Shown piece by piece: positions 1-6,917 of a DNA stretch of 33,555 nt. Origin of the DNA: Nitrososphaerota archaeon (lineage in GTDB: Archaea; Thermoproteota; EX4484-205; JAAOZP01); contig JAAOZP010000018.1 of assembly GCA_011605725.1 (NCBI GenBank), positions 1 through 33,555 on the forward strand. The letters are read 5' to 3'. Both the position numbers and the translations under genes were made by a program. Each line of letters begins with the position of its first letter. The first letter of the stretch is position 1. The notes beneath the pieces are model-generated. The model was not told the DNA's origin. It ran no database searches and was given only the letters and a program-made list of their open reading frames with translations.

Positions 1-82
1 GCTTTGGGAGGAGGTTAAGCTGTTGAGAGAGGAGCAGAACAAGCTTTGGGAAGGTCAAAACAGGCTTTGGGAGGAGGTTAAG
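1..82 (+). repeat. Direct repeat in coiled-coil coding sequence
   Basis: A 19-base unit beginning GCTTTGGGAGG occurs identically at 1-19 and 64-82, with a diverged copy starting at 43. It encodes the LWEE(V)K heptad-like unit. The window starts exactly on a copy, which fits assembly stopping inside a repeat. Confidence 0.7.
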
Positions 83-529
83 AGCATAAGAGGGGAAATG
101 AAGGCCATAAGGGCTGAGCTCAAGAGCTTTGGAAGAGCTGTCGGAAGGACTTTAGAGGACTACACCATGGGGTTCGTCGAAATTATCTTGGAAGAAAGAG
201 GCTACTCCAGGGAGAAAATAAGGCTTGGAAGGAGAAGAATAGAGCACGAAAAAGAGGAGGAGGAAATCAACATTTTTAACGAAGACCCGCTCGTAGTGGG
301 CGAAGTTACAACCTGCATACAGAGCGAGGAGAAAGCAATAGAGGAGATAGGAAAGGTGGTTAGGAGAATAAACCTTGTGCAGAAAAAGTTCAGGCGAAAA
401 GTAGAATACGCTTTCCTTGCCGTGGGAAACGTCTCTAAGGAGGTTCTGGAAAGGCTTAAGGAAGAGGCTGAAAGAAATGGGATTGAACTCATCTTCGGAA
501 GAACAATTGAAACGCAGGAGTTAATATAG
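2..529 (+). CDS. 5'-truncated coiled-coil protein with possible PD-(D/E)XK-like domain
   Basis: The reading frame is open from base 2, so the true start lies outside the window; the first possible internal start is TTG at 23. The N-terminal 40-50 residues are a charged heptad-like coiled coil with repeated LWEE/LWEG units and little else. The C-terminal part, from about 'RTLEDYTMGF' on, is a mixed alpha/beta domain. It has an acidic patch (EKEEEEINIF), then DPLVVGEVTT, then a Lys-rich helix, a layout reminiscent of archaeal coiled-coil proteins with restriction-endonuclease-like folds (DUF3782-type). That family assignment is inference from pattern only, because the usual E-x-K catalytic pair is not clear (GEVTT instead of GE-x-K). 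No neighbour suggests a function. It ends in TAG at 527-529. Confidence 0.65.
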   Translation, partial: LWEEVKLLREEQNKLWEGQNRLWEEVKSIRGEMKAIRAELKSFGRAVGRTLEDYTMGFVEIILEERGYSREKIRLGRRRIEHEKEEEEINIFNEDPLVVGEVTTCIQSEEKAIEEIGKVVRRINLVQKKFRRKVEYAFLAVGNVSKEVLERLKEEAERNGIELIFGRTIETQELI

Positions 530-1297
530 AACACTATATTTTAATGTAATATAAAATCAATACGTTGACAATTGATCCGGAACGTTCTGTTCAAAATCTT
601 TAAGGGATCTGAGTGAATTCTCTAAGATTTTATCTTTGTAACATTCCTTACTCTCGATCTCTTTTATAGGAATCCTTTTTTATACCGGTTTCTCGATATG
701 CTTTAAGGAGGTTTTTTAGCATGCATTAGGTTTGCGAGAGCTACAAAAACTAGGACGAATACATAGGTCTCAAGAGGCGGCATGAATCGTCTTATGAAAG
801 GCCATGCAATAAGGAAGTCGGAAAGAGACAGGAATAGGAGAGCACCACACCCGGCTATTCTCATGTTGATATGAAACCGCTCCATTAGGAGTGCAAGAAA
901 GCCCGCAATGAGAGCAAAAAGGAGGGCTGCAATGATGTAAGTAAGATAAGCGATTTGAGTAGCGAAAGATATTATTTTAATAATTAATATTAGTATAATT
1001 TCATTAATACTCCTATACGAAATACTAATAGCGAAATAAAAGTGTGCACTGGATTCGAGTTTCTTATTGGTATAGCGCGACTAACAAGACCACTATTATT
1101 CAACCCTCTCTTATCACTTCCTAAGTAAAGAGGAAAGGGGAGGTGTTTATTTATTTGGTATGTGTAAAAAGAAATTCCCTCCAGCTTATATGTTATGAAG
1201 TCCTGTCAAGAGAATCACACCTATTCCTTTCATTTTGTATTTTAAAACAGGGGGCTGGATAACGAAATGGGAACTTAAGCCTGGTTTACTGCTTCAA
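530..1297. other. Gene-poor AT-rich intergenic stretch
   Basis: Apart from a weak small membrane ORF at 703-885 on the minus strand, I see no convincing gene, tRNA or repeat here. Bases 960-1020 are very AT-rich and hold TATA-like sequence on both strands. The AOR gene on the minus strand ends at 1298, so part of this stretch is its 3' region. Confidence 0.5.
703..885 (-). CDS. Possible small membrane protein (60 aa)
   Basis: Translation from the ATG at 885 gives two hydrophobic stretches, GCGALLFLSLSDFLIAW and TYVFVLVFVALANLM, separated by a short loop with Arg and Pro, and a KKPP C-terminus. The same frame stays open upstream to a stop at 1081-1083. It would encode one more strongly hydrophobic segment (YIIAALLFALIAGFLALL) directly before the ATG, but that stretch has no ATG, GTG or TTG. 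The gene could therefore be a short two-helix protein, a 5'-decayed three-helix protein, or chance. I recognise no family. An AT-rich TATA-like tract lies near 965-977 on the minus strand. Confidence 0.35.
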   Translation of the reverse strand: MERFHINMRIAGCGALLFLSLSDFLIAWPFIRRFMPPLETYVFVLVFVALANLMHAKKPP

Positions 1298-3073
1298 CTA
1301 GGCGAGTCCCAGTCTTTCAAGCGTTCTTCTCGTTGGGCGTCCTTCACTATCCCATCCTCTAGCTCTGTAATACTCGTCCAGCATCTGTTCTAGCTCTACA
1401 ACCTGCCCCTTAGTCGGCCCCATGGTCAAGGGCTCGCTCAGAAGCCTCCTTGGAAGAGTATCGTCTTTCCTGCCGAAACCTTCTCTAATGTTGAAAAGTC
1501 TCTCTAGGTTCCATATTCTCTCGCCCACAAGCATGAGGTCCTCAGCAGCATACTTTACCCCAGTTGCTGCCGAAAGCATTCTAGAGTAATACTCTTCGTC
1601 AAGCCCGTATCCGGTGAACCTGCAAGCTACAAGCGTATCCATGGCTGCGTAGAGGTTCTGCTGGTATATAACTAGGCCTGCCTTGTTAACTGTTGAAAAC
1701 CTGTCTATCCTCTTCGGAACCCCCAGTATTTCCAGGGCTATCATGTAGGACCTCAGGTGGCAGCCTCCTCTGTTGCTTGTAGCATACGCTAACCCTTGTC
1801 CTTTAGCTCCACGCGGGTCGTAAGCGGGCAACTCCAAGCCTTTAACCTGCATAGCTGCATCAGGATCCCCGTATTTCTCAGAGAGCCTACGCGACCCTTC
1901 TGCAAGATCGTTCCCGAAACCCTTCCTGTAAGCTGTTTTCTCAATCAGCTCAATCATCTTATCACCATCACCCCATTTTACTTTCTCAGGCGTCAAACCT
2001 TTCTCACTAAGCTCCATCGCGCAGGCTATTGTTACGCCTGTTGAAATAGTGTCCAGCCCAAGATCGTTGCATAAATGGTTCGCCCTCCAGATCGTCTCCA
2101 GATCCCAAAGCAGGCAGCATGAGCCAAGCGCATACACAGTCTCATACTCAGGTCCCTCGCCTCTAACACTGTCTAGACGAGTGTCCCTGCCACACGCGAT
2201 CCTGCATCCGAAGCACGCCTTAGGCTTAACCAGCAGTCTCCTAGTTATCTCCTCGCCAGCAATATTCTTAGCTTCAGGTAGGAAGGTTGCTTGAAAGTTT
2301 TTAGCAGGAAGCACGCCAAGCTCGTTCATAAGGTTTACGAGGACTGCGGTTCCAAACCTGGGTAGGGCTTTACTAGTAATAGGGTTTTGGCCGAAAACCC
2401 TGTTGCATTCTCCAACTACGAAGAGGAAAGTCTCCTTGTCAGCTATTTCAACCGTCTTACTTCCGTTTGCAACGATTGCCTTCAGCCTCTTTGAACCCAT
2501 TACTGCACCCACACCACCTCTCGCAGCAGACCTATAGTAGTCGTTCATTATACCCGCTATCCTCACAAGGTTTTCCCCAGCAGGACCTATGCACGCTACC
2601 CTTGCCTCTTTCCCGAATTTTTCAATCAGCTTGTCCGTGGTTTCAAACACTCTCATGCCCCAGTATTTCTCCCCATCTAAAACCTGTATATCCTTGTCGT
2701 CCATGTATATTATAACTGGGTTTTTAGCCGCTCCCCGGATTACGAGAGTGTCGACGCCACATGCTTTGAACTTGGTTGCGAAAAACCCTCCAGAGTTCGC
2801 GTCGAACACCGTGCCTGTCAACGGGGATTTGGTTGACACTGAAAACCTGCCTGACGTCGGTGCAGCTGTTGCCGTCAGCGGGCCGACTGCGAACACAAGC
2901 ACGTTGTCCTTGCTTAAAGGATCAACCTCTGGGCCCACGTTGTCATATATTATTTTAGTTCCTACTCCTCTTCCACCGATAAACCTGAGCTTCTCATCCT
3001 CGTCCCACTCGCGAAAAGTTATTTTTGAACTAGACAGGTCTACTTCTGCGATGGAGCCCATCCAGCCAGCCAT
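1298..3073 (-). CDS. aor: Aldehyde ferredoxin oxidoreductase family protein
   Basis: This 591-residue protein has the full length of tungsten/molybdenum AOR-family enzymes, which oxidise aldehydes to carboxylates and reduce ferredoxin in the cytoplasm. The N-terminal domain carries GGRGVGTK, VGPLTAT and SAARGGVGAVMGSK, typical of the bis-pterin-binding part. The [4Fe-4S] ligands are visible as C287-x2-C290-x3-C294 plus a distal C484. The EGPEYET segment near 306-312 and H439 in GGCHLR correspond to the active-site region. The ATG at 3073 follows a TATA-like box (3103-3112, minus strand). The gene is divergent from a MoaD-like gene 93 bases away, which fits coupling to pterin cofactor supply. 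It is a diverged paralogue of the second AOR in the window; the substrate of neither can be read from sequence. Confidence 0.95.
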   Translation of the reverse strand: MAGWMGSIAEVDLSSSKITFREWDEDEKLRFIGGRGVGTKIIYDNVGPEVDPLSKDNVLVFAVGPLTATAAPTSGRFSVSTKSPLTGTVFDANSGGFFATKFKACGVDTLVIRGAAKNPVIIYMDDKDIQVLDGEKYWGMRVFETTDKLIEKFGKEARVACIGPAGENLVRIAGIMNDYYRSAARGGVGAVMGSKRLKAIVANGSKTVEIADKETFLFVVGECNRVFGQNPITSKALPRFGTAVLVNLMNELGVLPAKNFQATFLPEAKNIAGEEITRRLLVKPKACFGCRIACGRDTRLDSVRGEGPEYETVYALGSCCLLWDLETIWRANHLCNDLGLDTISTGVTIACAMELSEKGLTPEKVKWGDGDKMIELIEKTAYRKGFGNDLAEGSRRLSEKYGDPDAAMQVKGLELPAYDPRGAKGQGLAYATSNRGGCHLRSYMIALEILGVPKRIDRFSTVNKAGLVIYQQNLYAAMDTLVACRFTGYGLDEEYYSRMLSAATGVKYAAEDLMLVGERIWNLERLFNIREGFGRKDDTLPRRLLSEPLTMGPTKGQVVELEQMLDEYYRARGWDSEGRPTRRTLERLGLA

Positions 3074-3102
3074 TTTAATGTCGGGAAAGCATGTTTCGCA
3101 GT

Positions 3103-3112
3103 GTTTATAAGT
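3103..3112 (-). promoter_or_regulatory. TATA-like box of the first AOR gene
   Basis: On the minus strand this reads ACTTATAAAC, centred about 34 bases before the AOR ATG, predicting a leader of only about 8-10 nt. Confidence 0.5.
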
Positions 3113-3128
3113 GTGTTGCAGATGGAAC

Positions 3129-3140
3129 TATAAACATATA
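3129..3140 (+). promoter_or_regulatory. TATA-like box of the MoaD-like gene
   Basis: CTATAAACATAT-type sequence lies about 30 bases upstream of the ATG at 3167. A Shine-Dalgarno-like GGAGGG (3154-3159) lies 7 bases before the start, so this gene probably has a short SD-containing leader. Confidence 0.45.
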
Positions 3141-3166
3141 AGCGTAAGGGGCTGGAGGGAAACGGG

Positions 3167-3409
3167 ATGAGGATTCTGGTTAAGTATTTCGCCTCCTACA
3201 GGGAGGCTGTGGGAAAGAGCGAGGAGGAGCTGGAGCTTACACCCGGCTCAACCATTAAAGAGGTTATTAGAGAAATAGTTTCCAAACATCCTGAAGTCGA
3301 GCTTGATAAGGAGGCGATACTTATTTTAAACCAGAATATAGTCAGGGATAATCCGGAAGTTAGAGACGGCGATGTTCTAGCTGTCTTCCCGCCGCTGGGT
3401 GGCGGATGA
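3167..3409 (+). CDS. moaD: MoaD/ThiS-family sulfur-carrier protein
   Basis: An 80-residue ubiquitin-like protein: MRILVKYFASYRE at the start, the central L-x(n)-PGST segment, and a C-terminal VFPPLGGG ending in the Gly-Gly used for adenylation and thiocarboxylation. In the family this tail carries the sulfur that makes the dithiolene of molybdopterin. The length is typical. An SD sequence GGAGGG sits 7 bases before the ATG. Its position divergent from an AOR gene supports a role in supplying the tungsto/molybdopterin cofactor. No MoaE or other cofactor-synthesis gene is in the window. A ThiS-like or other sulfur-carrier role cannot be excluded. Confidence 0.88.
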   Translation: MRILVKYFASYREAVGKSEEELELTPGSTIKEVIREIVSKHPEVELDKEAILILNQNIVRDNPEVRDGDVLAVFPPLGGG

Positions 3410-3489
3410 AATACTGGGTTTACAGGCTGTGAGGCTCTACTCGCAGAGTTACTGCAGCGCGGAATAGCTGTAGTTTTACGTAAAGTAAA

Positions 3490-3498
3490 GTTAAAAAG
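3490..3498 (+). promoter_or_regulatory. TATA-like box of isomerase/URO-D operon
   Basis: GTTAAAAAG is centred about 30 bases before the ATG at 3524, within an A-rich stretch. Purine-rich GAGAGG (3515-3520) lies just before the start. Confidence 0.4.
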
Positions 3499-3523
3499 TA
3501 ACTGGAGAGAGTAAGAGAGGCAA

Positions 3524-4309
3524 ATGAAGTTCTCAGTTCAGGAGAACCTTGTCCCAGGTGCAAACTTGGAGGAGAAACTGAGGAGGCTTGAGAACTATGG
3601 CTATGACGGTATTGAGCTTTGGGGTAGACAGGAGCTCGGTGGAGCTTTAAAGAATGTTTTGGACGCATTATCTACAGCCAGGGTTAAGGTGAGCACTATT
3701 TGTTCAGGATACTCGGGAAGCCTGCTTTCTCCAAGAAGAGAAGATAGGGAAGCAGCATTGAAAGGAATAAAGGAAAGGCTTGAGTGGGCCAATAGGCTTG
3801 GTGCAGTAGGGGTTATAACTGTGCCCGTCTTCGGGGAAGCTACTGTTCCAGATCTCTCCCCCCTTTTCAAGGACAAGTTTGAACTGGAGTGGAAGCTTGC
3901 TGTTGAGGAATACAGGATTCTAGGGAAGCACGCGAGGGATGTTGGAAGCATAGTGATTGTGGAGCCGCTTAACAGGTATGAGACCCACTTCCTCAAGACG
4001 CTTTCCCAAGCCGCTTCGCTATGTGAAGAAGTCGGCTTAGACGAGGTGAGAATAATGGCTGACTATTTCCACATGAGTATTGAGGAGGCTGATATCGGGT
4101 TAAGCTTAAAGAATCATCTTGACAAGATTGCCCACGTGCATCTTGCCGACAGCAACAGGCTGACGCCTGGAAGAGGACATACTGATTTCAGTTCTTTAAG
4201 GGTTTTGAGAGAAGGAGGCTACAAGAATTATCTTACTCTAGAATGCGGAATACCCGGCGATCCTGAGGAAGAGTTAAGAAGAACCCTGGGCTTCCTTAAA
4301 TCGTTTTGA
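3524..4309 (+). CDS. Sugar phosphate isomerase/epimerase (xylose-isomerase-like TIM barrel)
   Basis: This 261-residue protein fits the AP-endonuclease-2/xylose-isomerase-like TIM-barrel superfamily, which interconverts ketoses or aldoses using a divalent metal. The four likely metal ligands fall where D-tagatose/D-psicose 3-epimerases have them: E147 in VEPLNRYE, D180 in MADYFHM, H206 in HVHLADSNR and E240 in LTLECG. The motif HLADSNRLTPGRGHTDF resembles hydroxypyruvate isomerase and related enzymes. It is followed 38 bases later by a URO-D gene on the same strand, so they are probably co-transcribed. The exact sugar cannot be told. A second, diverged member of the superfamily lies at 14670-15500. 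Confidence 0.88.
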   Translation: MKFSVQENLVPGANLEEKLRRLENYGYDGIELWGRQELGGALKNVLDALSTARVKVSTICSGYSGSLLSPRREDREAALKGIKERLEWANRLGAVGVITVPVFGEATVPDLSPLFKDKFELEWKLAVEEYRILGKHARDVGSIVIVEPLNRYETHFLKTLSQAASLCEEVGLDEVRIMADYFHMSIEEADIGLSLKNHLDKIAHVHLADSNRLTPGRGHTDFSSLRVLREGGYKNYLTLECGIPGDPEEELRRTLGFLKSF

Positions 4310-4347
4310 TTAAAGCAATACTGGTTAAGCGGTATGCTAGGTGAAAA

Positions 4348-5379
4348 TTGAAGCCTGTTGACCGTGTGTTCACTACGCTTAATCATGAGGAGCCTGACAT
4401 GGTTCCTTGCCTCTGGGCTGTGGCAGACGGTCTCAGACGGCTTCAAGAAGCTTTTAGAAACAGGGAGCTGCCTCAAGACCTTGTTGGAGTCGGGAGTCTT
4501 CCGGAGACTAGGGTTGTGGAACAATGTTCTGAATACAGGCTTTTAGAATCGGTTTTCGGAGACGTGCACCGTATCTCTTATAAAGTGGATTACGGTTACA
4601 GGGAGTTGGTTAAGCCAGCTGTCTCTAAACCAGAGGATCTTGATAGGCTTGAAGAGTTGAAGCTCGAGTTATCCAGGGAACATGTTAAGAGGATTAGGGA
4701 GAATGTTGAGAGAAACAGCGACCGCTTCACCTTCATAAGTCACGAGAGTCCTTTCGGCTTCGCGGCATACTCTTTAAGGGGTTTCAAACGGTTTCTTACA
4801 GACATGGTCGTGAACCCGGGTTTCGCCAAAAAGATTCTCAGCTTCGGAGTTAAGAGGCTCATGGAAATGTCGAGGCAAATAATAGAGGAAACTGGTGTTA
4901 ACGCTGTCTGGGTTTCAGGCGACTTGGGGGATAGTAACGGCCCATTCGTGTCGCCGAGGCTCTACAGTGAAATTCTTGAACCTTTTGACCGTGAGCTTTG
5001 CAGGACATACCATAGGCTGGGAGCCTACGTTTTCCTCCATAGCCATGGTAACTTAAACCTCATTCTCGACAGGATTGTGAACGCAGGGTTCGACGGCTTA
5101 AATCCTTTGGATGAGGCTGAAAACATGGTTCTCGCTTCTGTGAAAGAAAGATACGGGGGCAAGGTGACTCTGATACCTCAACCATCCACTTATAAATTGG
5201 AAAAGATGCCTAGAAACCTGATAGAGGAATATGTTGCAAGCCAGCTTCACGCCGGGGCTCATGATGGTGGGTTCATTTATTACGGTGTCATCGTTAACAT
5301 GCTTCTTGAAAATGCTGACGAGTATGTAAAGGCGTTTTTAAAATTGAGGAGTTACCCGTTGCAGTGTTGCAGGCGTTAG
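4348..5379 (+). CDS. Uroporphyrinogen decarboxylase (URO-D) family protein
   Basis: A 343-residue protein with the N-terminus of the family (PVDRVFTTLNHEEPDMVPC) and the later GDLGDSNGPFVSP and FLHSHGNLNLILDRIVNAGF segments of a URO-D-type TIM barrel. TTG at 4348 is the first start after an in-frame TGA and begins exactly at the conserved N-terminus; GGTG lies just upstream. The family includes heme-pathway decarboxylases and corrinoid-dependent methyltransferases. The zinc motif of MtaA/MtbA (H-x-C...C) is absent: H231-S-H233 stands at the expected place. No heme-pathway neighbours are visible, so a methyltransferase-like or uncharacterised role is more likely than heme synthesis. Probably one transcript with the preceding isomerase. 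Confidence 0.88.
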   Translation: MKPVDRVFTTLNHEEPDMVPCLWAVADGLRRLQEAFRNRELPQDLVGVGSLPETRVVEQCSEYRLLESVFGDVHRISYKVDYGYRELVKPAVSKPEDLDRLEELKLELSREHVKRIRENVERNSDRFTFISHESPFGFAAYSLRGFKRFLTDMVVNPGFAKKILSFGVKRLMEMSRQIIEETGVNAVWVSGDLGDSNGPFVSPRLYSEILEPFDRELCRTYHRLGAYVFLHSHGNLNLILDRIVNAGFDGLNPLDEAENMVLASVKERYGGKVTLIPQPSTYKLEKMPRNLIEEYVASQLHAGAHDGGFIYYGVIVNMLLENADEYVKAFLKLRSYPLQCCRR

Positions 5380-5459
5380 CCGTATGCGCATTATGCTTAC
5401 TGATCAAAAGCCCAGCCTTAGCCTGCCTTAAAATCTTTAAGCATTTTTCAAAGCAAAAG

Positions 5460-5471
5460 GCTTAAAAGATT
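5460..5471 (+). promoter_or_regulatory. Candidate promoter of the aldolase-AOR operon
   Basis: GCTTAAAAGATT follows an A-rich BRE-like CAAAAG and lies about 33-39 bases before the ATG codons at 5499/5505. A second TTTTTAAAA at 5480-5488 lies closer. Which one is used cannot be decided by eye. Confidence 0.4.
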
Positions 5472-5498
5472 ATTGAGGCTTTTTAAAACGACGTCTTC

Positions 5499-6077
5499 AT
5501 GAGCATGGTTGAGAAAAAGATAGTTTACTTCAACACGCCTGGGAGAAACAATACCGAGACTGTGCTAGCTTTAGCGAGGAGAAGGGCTGAAGAGCTCGGC
5601 ATAAGAAGCATTGTCGTCGCATCTACAACCGGGGAAACTGGTGTTAAGGCTTCCCAGATGTTTAAAGGCTTCAACCTGGTTGTTGTAACTCATCATACTG
5701 GTTTCAAAGAACCTGGTAAACAGGAGTTAACGGAGGAGAACCGCAGGATAATAGAGGCGAACGGGGCGAAGGTTTACACTGGGACTCATGTCTTCATGAA
5801 TGTTGAAAGGGCGATAAGAAGCAAGTTTGACACGGCCTATCCTGCTGAGATAATGGCTCAGACGTTAAGGCTTTTCTGCGAGGGCATGAAGGTGGCTGTC
5901 GAGATCGTAGCCATGGCTGCGGACGCTGGTCTAATACCTGTAGACAGGGATGTGGTGAGCATAGCTGGAACAGGTAGAGGCGCCGACACCGCTATTATTG
6001 TCCAGCCCGCTAACTCTTCTAGAATATTCGATATGGTTATTAAAGAGATTATTGCTAAGCCTCTGAGCAGAGTATGA
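5499..6077 (+). CDS. Pyruvate kinase C-terminal-domain-like protein (COG1751 type)
   Basis: This 192-residue protein looks like the stand-alone archaeal homologues of the pyruvate kinase alpha/beta (PK_C) domain. Visible segments are IVYFNTPGRNNTETVLALA at the start, SIVVASTTGETG in the middle and DVVSIAGTGRGADTAIIVQP near the end, a Rossmann-like alternation without kinase catalytic residues. Structures of homologues are known and one contains a bound flavin, as I recall, but the biochemical role is unsettled. Two ATGs, at 5499 and 5505, are both plausible starts. It is the first gene of an operon continuing through two aldolase-like genes to AOR (64 bases to the next gene), which suggests a role in carbonyl metabolism. 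No membrane segment or signal peptide. Confidence 0.82.
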   Translation: MSMVEKKIVYFNTPGRNNTETVLALARRRAEELGIRSIVVASTTGETGVKASQMFKGFNLVVVTHHTGFKEPGKQELTEENRRIIEANGAKVYTGTHVFMNVERAIRSKFDTAYPAEIMAQTLRLFCEGMKVAVEIVAMAADAGLIPVDRDVVSIAGTGRGADTAIIVQPANSSRIFDMVIKEIIAKPLSRV

Positions 6078-6141
6078 AGGGTAGATGGACAGATGTTTGA
6101 ACTGACACTTATGGTGAGTAGGCGTATGGAGGCGTAGCGTC

Positions 6142-6915
6142 TTGTTTGCCCAAATAGGGAAAGGACTTAGGTTAAGCAGGATTTTCTCTGGAGACGGGAA
6201 AACACTGATCATAAGTCTGGATGCTGCTTTCACGAGAGGACATGTTGAAAACGTGTTGGAAACGCGAAGCGTATTGACTAGTGTTTTAAAGTCTAATCCT
6301 GACGCTGTCCTACTTACCAGGGGCCAGGTTGTTAGGCTTGAAAGTCTTATTGGAGGCAGGGGACCCTCCATCATCTTAAGATCCGACTTCACGAATATTG
6401 TGGGGGGTTATACAGTATTGCCGCGTAAAAAACTCGAACACGTTAAGCTAGCTAGCCCTAGGGAGGCGTTGACCCTGGGTGTTGAAGGCGTTGCTGCTTA
6501 TCTTCTCGTGGGAGACGAGGATGCGGAGGCTGGAAGTATTAGAATTGTTTCAACACTTGTCTCTGGCTGCAGAAGACTCGGGCTTCCACTGCTCGTGGAG
6601 TCGATGGCAATAGGTGAACGGGTCACTCGGGCTAACCGTTTAGACTGTTTAAAGCTTGCTGTCAGGATGGCTGTTGAAGCGGGTGCCGATATAGTTGCAG
6701 CACCGTATGTTGGGGACGAGAAGTCCATGCGCGCAATCGTTGAAGTGGCTGGTGAAACCCCGGTTGTTGCTGTTGACGACCCCGAGATCCCCCTCTCGAA
6801 GCTTAGGGGTGCTCTATCGTCAGGATGCACCGGTCTCCTCTTAAGGGAAAGACTTGCCTCGGGCGGCGTGGAGGAAACCGTTGCGGAGGCCAGGCTTCTT
6901 GTCCACGGGTGTTAA
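6142..6915 (+). CDS. Catalytically altered DhnA-type aldolase paralogue
   Basis: A 257-residue class I DhnA/LacD-type aldolase fold, clearly paralogous to the next gene: both share RIF-GDG, GPD-type and PLLVE/PLIVE-GERVT segments. The residues expected for catalysis have changed. The Schiff-base lysine (K188 of the next protein, DALKVPY) is A186 here (DIVAAPY), the ADHG motif is LDAAF (D27 kept, His and Gly lost), and the phosphate-binding GGYSG is replaced by DDPEI. It therefore probably does not act as an aldolase and may be a regulatory or structural partner. The start is TTG at 6142, with GGAGG at 6128-6132 nine bases upstream; an in-frame ATG option is absent. It is separated from the next gene by 2 bases, which implies translational coupling. 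Confidence 0.85.
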   Translation: MFAQIGKGLRLSRIFSGDGKTLIISLDAAFTRGHVENVLETRSVLTSVLKSNPDAVLLTRGQVVRLESLIGGRGPSIILRSDFTNIVGGYTVLPRKKLEHVKLASPREALTLGVEGVAAYLLVGDEDAEAGSIRIVSTLVSGCRRLGLPLLVESMAIGERVTRANRLDCLKLAVRMAVEAGADIVAAPYVGDEKSMRAIVEVAGETPVVAVDDPEIPLSKLRGALSSGCTGLLLRERLASGGVEETVAEARLLVHGC

Positions 6916-6917
6916 GG

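Noticed and set aside
202..534. Minus-strand frame of 110 codons opposite the coiled-coil protein
   Set aside because: The Ser/Leu-rich translation is the mirror of a charged coding region; no promoter or motif.
2589..3110. A long open frame on the plus strand over the first AOR gene (173 codons)
   Set aside because: It is antisense to a well-supported AOR with intact motifs, has Ser/Leu/Pro-rich low-complexity translation, and shows no family motif.
4348..5379. Naming the URO-D genes as hemE (heme synthesis)
   Set aside because: Surrounding genes are sugar- and aldehyde-related, no other heme genes are seen, and one paralogue has a methyltransferase zinc site.
6111..6137. Eight-codon frame (ATG GTG ... 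TAG) before the pseudo-aldolase
   Set aside because: Too short to separate from chance; its GGAGG is better explained as the ribosome-binding site of the TTG at 6142.
6825..6917. Extended N-terminus of the aldolase-ferredoxin protein from an upstream start at 6825
   Set aside because: The 31 extra residues (Arg/Cys/Gly-rich) lie over the end of the previous gene and are not aldolase-like; the conserved domain begins at 6918.
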